Shown here in pieces: positions 1-12,300 of a DNA stretch of 64,000 nt (within the stretch, counting starts at the first letter, position 1; every line of letters begins with the position of its first letter). The stretch comes from Casuarius casuarius (taxonomy: Eukaryota > Chordata > Aves > Casuariiformes > Casuariidae), in assembly GCA_003342895.1 (NCBI GenBank), contig PTFA01000024.1, positions 6,322,580 through 6,386,579 of the forward strand, given 5' to 3'. The position numbers and the translations under genes are program-made. The notes under the pieces were generated by a model. That model was not told where the DNA came from. It ran no database searches and saw only the letters and a program-made list of their open reading frames with translations.

Positions 1-2139
1 CCCAGTGCCTCCACTGCGTGGGACAGCAGGAAAGCTGTTTTCAGTGAAGTATCTTTCTCTTGCGAAGTTACTTGCCACAAAATACTGTTTCTTCCCATCA
101 GGGAAAAACAGAACCTGGAGCAGAACGGTCCTTTCACAGCAGCCTACATCCCTTCACCATCATGGGCAGGGCTTTAGGCACCCTTGGGAAACTGTCTCCA
201 GTCTACCCACTGCAGTTAGTCCAACCTACCACATTTCTATACTTCTCTCTCCTATCTCCACCTTTTTACATGTATCCTTGCCGGATGTTACTTTGACTAC
301 CAGGTGTCCTACAAGCCGGGGACAGCTAAAAGGAACAAACCAGAATGAGATTCGGCAAAAAGAAATGTCCTCCCACCCTCTGGAGCACTTTCCTCCTTCT
401 CTGGGTCCTCATATAGTTTCAGGAAAGAGCCACTGGCTTCCTATCTCCTCTTTCCCTTCAATGAGTAATCTCTTGGAGATCTGAGTCTTTGAATCTTGGA
501 CATTCAAAAGGACAAATTCTGATGATCATCTTTAAGGAGGCAGCATATGGAAGGTAAGACTTGGAGAAAGACTGAAAGTATTATTAAAGAAAAATATGAG
601 ACAAACCACCTTCCTTTTATTTATCTTGTTTTTATCAACCAGAACATACTGCAGTATGTTTCACTAGTCTCCTTTTCATCAGATACTCTTCAAGTGCCTC
701 TGTAACAGTTACGATCAGTGCCTATTTTGCCATATACACTGTGTAATGAAACAACATGTACTACAAGGGGAGTCTCCCTTGAAGGAGCTTATAGCACAAA
801 TGTGGCAGAAGGTGGCTGAAGGTGGTTTTGTTATCCTTCAAATGGGAACCTGAGAGACAGAGAGATTCACTCGAGGAAGGATTTTACCCCCTTGTCCTGA
901 GGTCCCACGGCAGCACCTTCAGCACAAGCCCGTCCTGCCTCACATACCAGCTGATGCCTTTCCTTCCTGGGGCCAGGGCTCCCTCCAGGTCCCCAGGCTG
1001 TAAATGTGTCCTGGCCTCATTGCCCGTGGCAACGGCAGCTTGGGGACTGCACTGAATTATGGTGCCTCCAGGAGGGACAGGAGCCCCCAGACCATGAACA
1101 AATGTCACCCGATGGTTTCACATCCACATCCACCTGCATGGTCCAGTTCTTCAAGGCTCATGGCCTGCAACATTATATATATATATAAAATACCCTCTGC
1201 TGGACATCCTGCTTTTCCCCCTGCCTGCAGTGTCTGCTCCCACCTGACCAAAATTAATGTCCCCAGTAGCCAGAACCTGAATGATTATCACTGAGAGAGC
1301 AGTTAAGACACTCGGTTGCCTTTGGTAGAGTAAACCCCTCAGAGACACGAGTAAGTAGAAGACCGCTACATGGCCGATGTTTATATATATGCACACAAGC
1401 ACGTAAACACACACTCTCCCTCTCTAATTTCTTGACACATGGAGAGCAGCAACACATGCAGCATGCTTCGTGTCGTACGTCAGCTTCAAACATAGCCCAA
1501 ATCAGCCGTGGAAATGGCAGCAATTATGGTAAGCTGAAACCAAACAAACTGCGGCAACCTAATAGTTTCAATGGCAGAAAAAAAGCCCACATCACCCAGC
1601 TGCAGGAGCTGATAGGAAGACAAGCCTCAAGGCAGCTTATGGTTTCCTGGCTGTCATCAGCTAGCAGCTCTGATACTTGATATAATGAATAATCAGTGTT
1701 TGAACTGACGGAAATGGCTTTAAAACACGCTGGGGAGGGGGAAATTTTCGCCGTGTGCATTGGGCAGTGGAAAGCGTGGTCTGCATACATTTGCATGTTA
1801 GATGTTTGTACTAGAGGGTGGGATCAAAGCCGGGTGAAAATAAAGCCAGTACTCACTACACGGCCAAAATATGAATATGTACATGAAACCAGAGAAGGAG
1901 CTCTCTAGATGACAACAGCAGCTTAAATAGCTGTACATCGCAATTTGTCTCTCTCCTGAGGTAGCGAGAAGAAGGCCCGTATTCATCACACAGATGGCAA
2001 AAACCGCTCAGTGAGCAGCAAGAGAGGAAGGTCTTCCGCTGGCAGCTGAGCAAAGGCATTAAATAAAGTTGTCTTCTTAGCAGCACATTAACAGCAAGGG
2101 CAGCCCCGCTCTTCTCTCCTCCCGCCTCTCCCCGAGGGA
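1..2139. other. No supported gene
   Basis: Open frames of up to 159 codons (5-484, plus strand) occur without splice context or recognisable protein features. Only the TA repeat at 1174 stands out. Confidence 0.6.
1174..1187. repeat. TA dinucleotide repeat, 7 units
   Basis: Perfect (TA)7 followed by AAA. No promoter context is evident. Confidence 0.95.
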
Positions 2140-2420
2140 TGCTGGAGGCCGCTCCGACGTGGCCGCGGCGGGCGGGCGCCGGCTAATTTAGCCTCCACCT
2201 GCCTCCGCGGAGCCGCGCGCTGCTTCGGCCGGGCGCCTCTCGCTCTGGGGACGCCGCGGGGGCTCGGGCCGGGGCGGAAAGCCCGCGAGGAGCCTGGCCG
2301 TGCCTTTGTGCGGGGCTGAAAGGAGGTAGCTGGGCTGCTTTCCGGGCTGCCCCGGCATCTGCCGCCGGCCGGCCAGCTTGCGCGTAAGCTGGCAGGGCCG
2401 CGCTCACCTGGTGCCAAGAC
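2140..2420. promoter_or_regulatory. CpG island, likely promoter
   Basis: About 280 bases are strongly G+C-rich and dense in CpG (GCCGCGGCGGGCGGGCGCC, CCGCGGAGCCGCGCGC and similar), in sharp contrast to the A+T-rich sequence to the left. There are several GC-box-like GGGCGG or GGGGCGG motifs. Undepleted CpG in vertebrates usually marks a germline-unmethylated promoter. A plus-strand donor-like GCGTAAGCT lies at the right edge, near 2390, and a minus-strand donor-like CACCAG/GTGAGC near 2407, so direction cannot be decided. Open frames inside it are expected from composition alone. Confidence 0.6.
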
Positions 2421-3650
2421 TGCTGTGAAATCCTGATCCCGTGTTGCTTGTTCCCCCTAGCTGGCCCCGCTGCTCTCCAAAAGCCGGGTTTGGGGAGGAA
2501 AAAAGCGAACCCCCGCTGCAGGTGCTACAACCAGCATGGTTAGTGTCCAGCGGAGACTTTTCTAGACCTGCAAAGAGGCAAAAGAAATGCGGTACTGGCC
2601 AGGGAAAGGCTTTCTTGGTGCACCTCTCCTCACCTCCCCAGAACCGCTGCCTTTTAATTAAGAATCACCACTGGGGAAATCTGAAAATGGACAGCTTTTT
2701 TACTGAGAGACCACCCTCTTCTGCCTCCTTAGTTTAGATTAGATTTAGAGGAAATAACTTGAGGTTTGGAAACAAATATCTCTGGAGAGCAACTCGGTAG
2801 CGAGGCATGGAGGGAAGCCAAAAGCTGTAAGAGATCATCTAACTTGAACTGAGGCAGGTAAAGAAAAGCCAGGGAAACCAGAGCTTTTCTATACACATAG
2901 AAACGGTCTATGCACACAGGCGCGATCTGCTGCTGCTTTGGGCCCTGCGATGCAGTGCGGAGCTGCGTCGAGCGGATCAGATGTCAGCAGAGGAGAAGGG
3001 CCAAGGTTTAAGGCACTTTGCACTCACCCTGCAGAGGCAGCCAGGGCCACACGGTGCAAAACAGGCTCGGATTCACGGAAAGGTCTCCTCGCTCATGGCC
3101 AGTGAGAAATAGTGGATATAGCACAAGCCTGTACCCGTACAAGGAGACATGATGTTTTGCAGCAAGGTACTTAAGGAGGACTGCAGGCTTTTTTTCCCTC
3201 CTTTCTGCTCTAACCACAGATGCACTGTATCTCCACCAAAACGTTCCCCATCCTAACCTAGTGGCAATGTCAGAGCCTGGGACAGGGGGATGGGGACTGG
3301 GAGAGATCGAAAGCCTCTTTTCATCCCCGAACCGCAGCAGGAGTCGCTGCCCCGGCGGACAGCCCCGCTGAACCTCTCCGTTCCCAGCCTGACCAGTCTG
3401 CGTTGGGTTAAAAACACAGGCTGACTTCCGCGCCCCTCAGACACAGCCCTGTTTTAAGCAGGAGCATCTCCACGTTGCCAGCAGCGGCGGCGATGGCTTT
3501 GCCAAGGACCGCAGATCCTTGGCACAGGGGCTGTGGCTGCACTTGCCAAACCTTCTGCTGTGCAGTCAGGCTGCAGGGAGGTTTCTGCGCTGTGGCCGCG
3601 AAGGACGCGATTTACAGAGGCTCTCCGAACCGGCCGATCTGCTGAGCCAG
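2421..3650. other. G+C-rich shoulder of the CpG island
   Basis: CpG content falls off gradually, with a secondary concentration around 3320-3620 (CCCCGGCGGACAGCCCCGC). No supported exon. A minus-strand donor-like GGGTGAGTGC near 3020 has an open frame behind it but no convincing acceptor. Confidence 0.4.
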
Positions 3651-5324
3651 TCCGCCTGGTAATTTTAAAGGACTAAAAAAACATTCGGAGCAGGAAATGA
3701 GGAATATGCACGAGTGAAATTCCCCTGCTCTCTCGCTTGCCCGGATGGGACCGTCACAGCTCTGCACAGGTGCCCTTGACTTTCTTAGTAAGTGATCTTG
3801 TTCTATCAGAAACAAGGTGACACATTCACCTGGGCATCGCAAATGCATGGGAGAAGAGAAATCCCTATTTTCTTCCCCTCGTGAAGCGCATCCACTCAGC
3901 TATAGCAATTCCCTCAGGAAAGGGAGCCCAGGCTTTCTGCAGCTGGCAGGTGGGGATAACAGATAACCCTCAAAGAAATCCTCTGAGAAAAATTATCTAG
4001 AGAGAATAAACAAAACAGAAGGATGCCAAATCCCCCGTGTGATTTTAGAGGACAAGCATAATAAGAGCAGCCCCGTGCTGCTTCTCCTGGCCCCCTCACC
4101 CAGAGGAACAAGGCTTCGGATGCTTTTGCAGGGAGATACTGTGCCCGAAGAGGCAGCGAGCAATGCTGGGGGAGCTGAGCACTTGTTAGCCTAATGCTGC
4201 ACTGGAACATTTAAAAAATAGATGTAGCCTTTGCAAAAACCACAAAACAGACAAAAATAAATATGCTTGTCTTCCAGCCTGGGCAAAAAGAGACAACTTA
4301 TTTCAAGCACTCCTTTTAAAATATTCTTTCTTCCTCTATAAAATAAAATGCTACAGTTCTGGTGAAAAGCTCACATAAAACCCAAGCATTACTTCTTTGG
4401 AACTTACTAGAATGCTATTTTTGTGGAAGAAATCCTATTGCTTGCTGTACTAAAATCTCATGTTTTCATAGAAATTGTCAGTTTGGCAGCTCTTCAAGAG
4501 CTAAATATTTACCTTTCTTACCACAAAGGATCAACACTGGTTTGGGCCTGTCTGCTACCTGGTTGTTAGTTCCTTTTTATTATCTAGGTAAATTTTTAAA
4601 AATAAGAAAAAAACACAATTTGAAAGTTGAAGCCAATAATAAAGATAAATTAATCCACATATATGTCCAACCAGCACACACAGACAGCTAAGTCTTCAAC
4701 CCTGAATACTAGCAGGCTCATAAGTCTGTCCTTAAGCCCCTAAGTAGATTCATTGGCATCTAAATATTTCTTTCGATTCCAAAACACAGAACAAGGCACT
4801 AATTTTAAGTGGCCAGAGTTGCCAATACTGACTTTTCTGGATGTTCAGTTGGGTGAAGCAACCAACGAAAAAGGAAAATTGTCTGACAAGTATTCTTGTG
4901 GATAAGCATGGGCTAGCTGTGATTTGCAGTGATGGGGTACATCATACACAAAGACATAATTCATCACGGGGTATGTGCAGCTTCCACAAGTTTAATGAGT
5001 TTTTATGGGAATAACTATTGTCCTCAAATTCCTACCAGCGGCATATTACCTATGCTTTGCTGCTTATTGCTTTTGATGTTCATAACTCTCCTGTTAAAAT
5101 ATATTTAGGTATCCAGTGAGAAGATAGAAGTGATAGCATGTGATTCAGGTGACTGGCTGCCCAAATGAATAACAAGCAGGGAACAGCTTAAATTAACATT
5201 TTCCAAATAGCTTGAAGCATGAACGTAATTCTGCCAAAGTATTCGGTGCATAGTTGCAAGTAATACGTTCAGGGAAAGGCAGGACTGGTTTGTAAGCAAT
5301 TTGCTGAGGAAAAAAAAAAAGCCT
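3651..5324. other. No supported gene, A+T-rich
   Basis: Ordinary unique sequence, A+T-rich from about 4200. A possible weak relic of the 5325 repeat type lies at 4720-4775. Nothing else seen. Confidence 0.6.
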
Positions 5325-5455
5325 AAGCAACAAGTTTATAATGCAGTTTAGGGGCTTAATGATGCAGATAAGCATCTAGTGGGAGATTAGGCCCATGTGC
5401 TTTTGAAAAATCCTACTGGATGTCCAGTTTACAACTCTAGGTTCCTAAATACCTT
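5325..5455. mobile_element. Ancient palindromic repeat relic
   Basis: Blocks reading TTTAGGGGCTTAATGATGCAG, TAGTGGGAGATTAGGCCC, GCTTTTGAAAAATCCTACTGG and AGGTTCCTAAATACCTTT resemble an old amniote palindromic element whose consensus alternates TTAGGCGCCTAA-like and GAAAATC-like blocks, as I recall it. It looks like a decayed inverted-repeat (MITE-like) element. A shorter, weaker stretch at about 4720-4775 (CTTAAGCCCCTAAGTAG) may be the same type. Confidence 0.5.
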
Positions 5456-5535
5456 TATTGTCTTAGTTGCAAAATAAGTACACATTTCCAGCAAAGAGCT
5501 TGACCGGGGTGAGTGCGTGGCTGCATACTCCTTAC

Positions 5536-5596
5536 CAGTCCGTACAGGCGTGGGCAACAATGGCACATATATTTTGCACCTGCTAGGTGCATATCC
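5536..5596 (-). other. Splice-bounded open segment of 61 bases
   Basis: An acceptor (TTTCTAGAATTGCAG) and a donor (GGACTG then GTAAGG) on the minus strand bound 20 codons plus one base, open in phase 0. It sits about 100 bases from an apparent ancient repeat and contains a short palindrome (GCACCTAGCAGGTGC), so a repeat-derived cryptic exon is at least as likely as a gene exon. Confidence 0.12.
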
Positions 5597-8500
5597 CTGC
5601 AATTCTAGAAACACCACAGTAAGGAATTAAAGACAGTTTGCCAATCCCCCTGCCTCAACTCCCCCAAAACAGCACTGGGGATATGAATGGAAGGGGAATT
5701 TGTATCCCTTTGTGCCTTGTAGTATTGCATAGAAAAGGCCTGAAACTGTGGCAGTGCTATGCCTTAAAGGGGGGGGAGGAGAGAAAGGTTTTGCATGGTG
5801 TCTGTATTAAAAAAAGATTGGAAGAAAATCCTGGTTTTACAGACAAATAATTAGGAGAGAAAGAGATTCAGTTGTACAGAGGTGCTCATAAACTGAAGGA
5901 GCACGAGGTGATTGCTACAGGAAGCATAAACAATTTTCTTTGGTAGGCAAAGCCTGAACATGCGGTTGAAAGACAGCAGTCTTTCTCACTGAAAATTCAT
6001 TCCAGTCTTTTTTCAGGATTTTAGTGTAAAAAAGGTGTTCACGCACAAAAAAGAAGACCTCAAGAACATAGTTTATGCAAAAATCCCATATAATTTTAAA
6101 CAGTAGTTGTCTGCACTGAAAGATGGTTTAATAAAATTGGTTTCATAGCATGGATACTGATTTGAATTAAATTGCATTATATCAGCCAAGCTTTCAATGT
6201 TTCTAATGCAGCTGTGCTAACCTGAACCGTGCTTAGTTTAAACAGAAATGAGTTTCCATGCGGCCATTTATCTCCCTCAGTTATTCTGTCTAATGAAACA
6301 ACATAAAGAAGCAAGGAAACACCAAAAGATCCAAACATTTTGCTCTCTTTAACCGTTAACCCTTTAACAGTAGTTTCTTTCAGGAAGGCACTGAAGATGG
6401 ATTTCATGTGAGGGCTCTAAGGTAGATCATAGACACTTTTCCAGCCTCTTTGTGGTTTCTTTTTGTGGTTTCTTTTTTTATTACCAGAAACCTTTTTCCT
6501 GCGGCAGAAGTAGACCGTTTCCACAGCCACCTTCCCTGGAGAGCCATGTTCTCGTCCTGATGAAGTTAAGGAAAATCCCTGGGCCTAACGAGTGCATTTT
6601 TTCCCCCGCTCGGTGCCAGCGTTGTCCAGTGTGATGGATCCAGGGCCGGGCTATGGGCTGGCGGTGCAGCTGCAGCGCACCAACATCTGGAATTCATTCC
6701 CGGCCGGAGCGGACCGTGAATACACCAGGCGGATGGGATCCTATAACGTCTCCCGTGTCTCAGCCCTCGCTGCCTTAGATGGCCGGATAATGAGAGCACT
6801 ACAGCAAGCAAAAGGGTTTATGTGTTTCTGTGACCGCAGCTATGCGCTTTTTTGGTGCCGATTTCTCGTGTGCTCTGCGGACAGCGAGCGGGGATGTCGC
6901 GGGGTCTGGGCAGCGATGGAGCAGAGCACTGGGGTGGTCACAGGCTGTCATAGCCACCACCTCCAGCACTGTCATGATCTCCTTTCCCCTCATCTGCCAC
7001 GGCAATGTGTTGCCTGTTTTCTTTAGAGCTTTCTGCTTGGGAAACAACTTTGACCTAGAGCATGTTTACAAGAAGAGTGTCAGCTAACTCGGCATGGCCA
7101 ACTGGAGTTATTTTTAAATGTTTTTCTTTTTAAATTACTTTTTGAACAAGAGCAGCATCCCTTGAGTTAACTCGCCAAACAGTGTGAAATCATTGCACCA
7201 ATTTAAAATCCACACATCATCAGAAATGCTCGCCAAGGTTCATGTAAACATGTGTGTTTCCCTGGCGTTGCCGTCCCCCTGGACCAGAGCGGTGAACACT
7301 GCACCCACCTTCACCGCGGCAGCTGGGGTCCTGCTGCGTACGCGGCGGACCTGCCTGACACAAAAGTGCTAGTCCTCAAAAACAGCACCACTGAAAGGTT
7401 TCTAGTACAGTCCCCCTGGGAGAAGGAGGGCTTGGGATATGTCTTCTGGATGTCCTCACTGAACAGGAATGGTCTTGAGAGCAGCAGTGAAAAAATACTA
7501 CCCAGCAGCTTTTGAAGGCTGCAATTGGGTGGCGCACCAAGACGTCATCGTATCTTGGATATGTTCACGACCCTTGTGACCACAGCTGTTGAACACATCA
7601 CCAGCCTTAACGTCCTTGTCCTCTCAAATATCCTGCACCCCATGCCGCTATTCCTTCTGTCCTGTGAACTGACGCCGCGGCTGTGCCTATGATGATGTGT
7701 CAGTGCAGCCCCGGAGCCAAATTCAGGGCCCATCACATCACTGGCTCGCAGCAGCAGCTTTGGGGGTACCTCTGGGGTGCTCAGGAGCACCTTCTGCTGC
7801 CATGTGCAGCTCCATGGTTTGCCTGTGCCCCAGAGTGCAGGGGACAGAAACGAGAGGCACTGCCTGGAGCCACTGAAGGGAGCTTAGGAACTGGCCCAGC
7901 TTATCTTCAGACATCTTCGTACATTCAGATAGTTATGAAAGTGATATCCTAATTTCCCTGAAAAGGAATGTGCATACACTCTGTTAACTTTTAAAACCAT
8001 TACAAATTTTCATACATGCAGTAATCTGCTGATTTCTTTTGGTTGACTAGTTAACTATTTATTGATATTTTCAAGAGCTATCACTGGGTTGTGATAGGTC
8101 AGACAGATAAACTTGTGTTAATGATTTGAAATGCAGAAGTAGAGGTGAACATGGGTATACCTGCATGCAGGCATATGAGAATAAAACAGAATATTTTATA
8201 TTTCTGATCAAATATCTATCTTTGAGCATTAGCTTACGTCATTTGCTTTCCTACCCAGAGAAAGAAAAGAAAGGTAATCTTAGACTGAAACTGCTCTAAA
8301 ATCTGTTTTGCCAGCCATTAAACAGATCATTATTCTAGATTCATTATTTTCTATTCCTTCTCAACTTACATTATACATAAGTAATAGAAAAATAACTTTC
8401 TCCCTCCAAAAAACACTCTGGCATGAAACTCATACAAACTTCCTAGAGTGTGCAAGAGCAATAGCAGATAGCAGTTACTAAAAGAAACATTTTAAACGTC

Positions 8501-9365
8501 ATATAAATTCTGTTAAACAATTTCATTGGCAATAGAAATGGGAAAATGCTTTTTAATGGTCTAATTTATCTTGTAATGCAGAAATCAAAGGCATAAATCA
8601 AAATAGCGCATCTAACTATAGTGTGTTGACATATGCTGTTATTTTAGATATCTACTTCAACTACTTTGCTTATTAAGATAAAGCTTTTATGATAATTTTT
8701 GAACTATACTCCCATAATCCTTAGTTTGCTAAGAGGCTGGATAAACCTGTAGAGTTATGTTTTAAAGGTCAGGAATTGTTATTCACTTCTGAGGCTTCCT
8801 CTTACAAGAATGTCAGATTGACACCAACCTACATGTGTGATCTGTGGGACTGCTTGTACTCCTGTTTTTAGGATGAGCAGATGCTGATCAACAAAAAGCA
8901 CTGAGGCATAAATATCTCCGTCATATACTAAATCATATACTAAACTTGCTTTATTTCAATGGTTTTAGTAATGCAAAAAGACAAAGAATCTGATAACATA
9001 TGATTTAATGTTGTTAAGCACTAATGGGATTCTTAGCTCCAAATCCTTAAATCAGCTATTGAATTGGTTTTCCAGATTTTTATTTAACATGCCCACAGAC
9101 AAGAAATATAATTTCAGCAGTTCAAGCTTTTGGGATATTGGAATATATTCTTAACCTGGAATATTTTTTTTTAGAACCCACTGGAAATAAAGTTAATAAA
9201 AATGTGCTAATATAGCCCATTGAATTCAACTGTTACCTCCTGGATGCTGCATGGCAATTATGGCTTGGTACTTTGAAGCTTCTCCTGTAACTTTTTTAAA
9301 GGCAGATATTCCAACTTTCAGACTTCAGAAGAAAAGAGTGGTTATGGGAGAATAAGTGAGAAAGA
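5597..9365. other. No supported gene; G+C-richer islet at 6490-7400
   Basis: A 144-codon plus-strand frame (6592-7026) and an 87-codon frame (7252-7515) fall in a G+C-richer islet. The first has an acceptor-like CGTTGTCCAG before its ATG at 6634, but no donor or motif confirms an exon. From 7950 to 9360 the DNA is strongly A+T-rich, with nothing recognisable. Confidence 0.55.
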
Positions 9366-12300
9366 CAAATGAATTTGGGGATACTTCATAGCATTTGGAA
9401 TTTGCTAGAAAAATCAACCTCAAAGAAGATCAGACGGAGAGAAAGTGGCATCAGAAAAACCAATGAAATGTCTTGTTTGCTTGCATCACAGAAATGTATA
9501 TATATGTGGGTTTTTTTCAGGAACTTTCATGGATTCACATCTTTCGGTGTCTTACAGGCCACCAGCGGTGCTCGGACTAGGGGTGGAAGAGCATTACTCA
9601 TGTTCATTTGACCTGCGCAGCAACAGATCCTCCTGAGAGAGCCTGTGATATAACTAAGGAGTTTATCACAATATAACAGGGATAAGAAGGATGGAGCTCT
9701 GCCTCACCTGAAGCTTCAAGCCAGTGGCACTGCAGGCATTGAGGGGACAGACCCTAAGGCAGCTCCCTCCTCCTTTTGCAGGTGGAGGTTGGAAGATCTC
9801 ATTTGTCTGGTGTGCTCTGAGCGAGCAATGGCTCCTGGGGGCACGTGTTACCGTGTGTCACCTCCTGAAGGGGCAGAGAGAGCTCCCATTTGAAACTTTC
9901 TTAAGTGTTGATCATTTCCTTTCAACTCTAAGCCACAAAGTCGCTACTTTACCCACCAAGGGAGATTTAGGAAGGTGAGGAAAGGATGCTGAGCATGTGG
10001 AACCCCTGGAGCAGCTGGATTCACTACCTGAAGCTGTTATGCATAAAGAGGCAAAAAAGGACTTGAAATTGTGGAGGGAGAGAAACCAAGTAAAGAAAGA
10101 AACAAGAGGGAGATCTGTTTAATCTGGGTTGCAGTTGCAGTTCAACCAGCGAGACGGACTGGGGACAAAGGCACTAAGCGTATAGCAATGGCAGAGTCCC
10201 TCATAGCATATTGGTACAGCTGATCTCTGCAAACAGCGCTGACACCCATCCCTGTATCATACAAGCACCGCAACACTTGCATTGGGTTTGAAACCATCTG
10301 GTTCTTTGCAGCACCTTTTTGCCTGGTACAGAAAAGCCCTTAAAGTTCAGCAGCTGTCTCAACATGTTTCCACAAAACACTCCTGCAGTCTGTTTTCCTG
10401 TCCTCGCGTGCTCTGTCTAACGCACACAGCAAGGCTGATGGAAGCACAGACAAATGCATACTTTGTAGTGTGAAGTCACGCAATTGTTAAACCTATTGTG
10501 AGTGAGGGTGCTGAGCTACCTATGTTTAAAAGAGAATTAACAGAGTGTTAGGCAAAAACACAGAGTCTTTAGGCAAAAAGAGCTGGTTTGACAAAGATAT
10601 TACCTCTAACGTATTGAATAAACAGAGATTTAATGTCAGAATACTCTTGACTGAGATCTTTGGTTTACAGAATGACATATTTTTGTTCTCATAATCCTTA
10701 CTTCAAGTTTAACAGTAACCACAGAACACCATTATGGAATTAAAACCAATTCGTATTTTTCAGTTTCAGTATAAAGCCAGCAGATTTCTCTGATATCCCT
10801 TTGGGCAGATACAGATTATGTTCTATAGAAGGTGTTTCAGGCTTAAGGAAGTGTTATGAACTCTGATACTTCTTCATCCTCATGCTGAAAATTTCCCTTT
10901 GTATCTGAATCACCTGAATCCTTTTTAAACTTATTCCATTATGAAGGGAAAGCCGTCATCAGCAGACAAGGATTTGAAGAATAGTTTGTAAAGATTTTGT
11001 CAGCTGAGGTGAGGAAGGATGGATCTGTCTCTGCAGTACTGTAACCAGCGCTGTGCTCTTCCCTTGTTTTGTCTTGCACTGTTAATAATATATTGAGATA
11101 TCAGTTTCAAGCTAGGCACAATGGGTGACTGTGCTACCATCCTTTTAAGTAGTTGCCCAGCTCCCAGAAAGGTGAAAGTTTTTAGCCATCTGAACAAGTG
11201 GCTAAACCTTCTGTATCTTCCCAAGTCTTCACGTGCCAGCCTCAGCAGCTAGACCCTCGCCAGCATTTCCAGCAAGTGGTAGGTTCAGCACGGTCTGTAT
11301 AGGGCGCTAAATCTCCATCAAATTAATAAGCCAGTCGAGTAAAAAAGAAAAGAAAGTCTACAGTGTAGCAGTGAGCTCAGTGATGGTTAAATGTTTTTAA
11401 CTCTGTCTTTTTTTGAGAATAAGGAAGAAGGGGCTGCTTTGCTACCTCTGCAGATTTGAGATGTTTGAACATTGGAAGATGTTGTAGTGGTCGTTGACAG
11501 GGATGAGGAGAAGTTTCTAAGCTGCAGAAGATGGATTACTAAGCAAAGTTGTGCTGTAACACACAGTTCAGTTAACATGGGTCATTTTTTAAAGCAACTG
11601 AAACATCTCACATGGGAATATATATATATACAGAAATGTAATTTCTATGCAGTCAATGTGTACGGAACATATTGGCTGAATATGTTCAGATACGAACAGA
11701 ACAGATATGGCTGAATCTTTCAAGACCTGCTGTGAAGACCCAAGTCTGTCGTCACTGGTACCAGCCGCAAACCACTCCTGACTTCATGAAGAGGAAGAGG
11801 AGGAGGAAGAGGATATAAATCTGCTCAGTAAAAATACTCCCCAAATCCTCCATGGTCCTCACGCTTGTCCTGCCTCTCACCAGACCTTGCAATTGCCATT
11901 TGGAGTAGTTTTTCGGATGGGATTTTCCCCTGCTGATAAGACGGTTTTCTGTGATTAATACTACTAGGAGCCCTGCTCACCCCTGGCAATTGGCCGCCCT
12001 TACGGCTCTCAGTCCTCGCCTGCTTGCTTACGCAGGTCCGATTTTGCCATCATTTCCCTGGCGGCAGCCAATATTTTTCCTGCAGAACTTTTGCTAGCGG
12101 CACTGGAACCAGCCCCGGGTTCGTGCTGATTTGGAAATTTCCAGGCTGTGGATAGAGCTTCATGGGTCCCGAACAGCTGCAGCGCCTAACCGTAGCTCCA
12201 GTTGTTGCTGGTCTGGCTTATAGCTGGCAAGGAGGAGGATATTAAAATCCCATAAAGATACTATCAAATTAGAAAATACTGTACAGTGTGCTTTTGTTTC

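Noticed and set aside
5..484. 159-codon plus-strand open frame at the left edge
   Set aside because: Pyrimidine-rich strand favours open frames. No protein features are visible, and an exon cut by the window edge cannot be shown.
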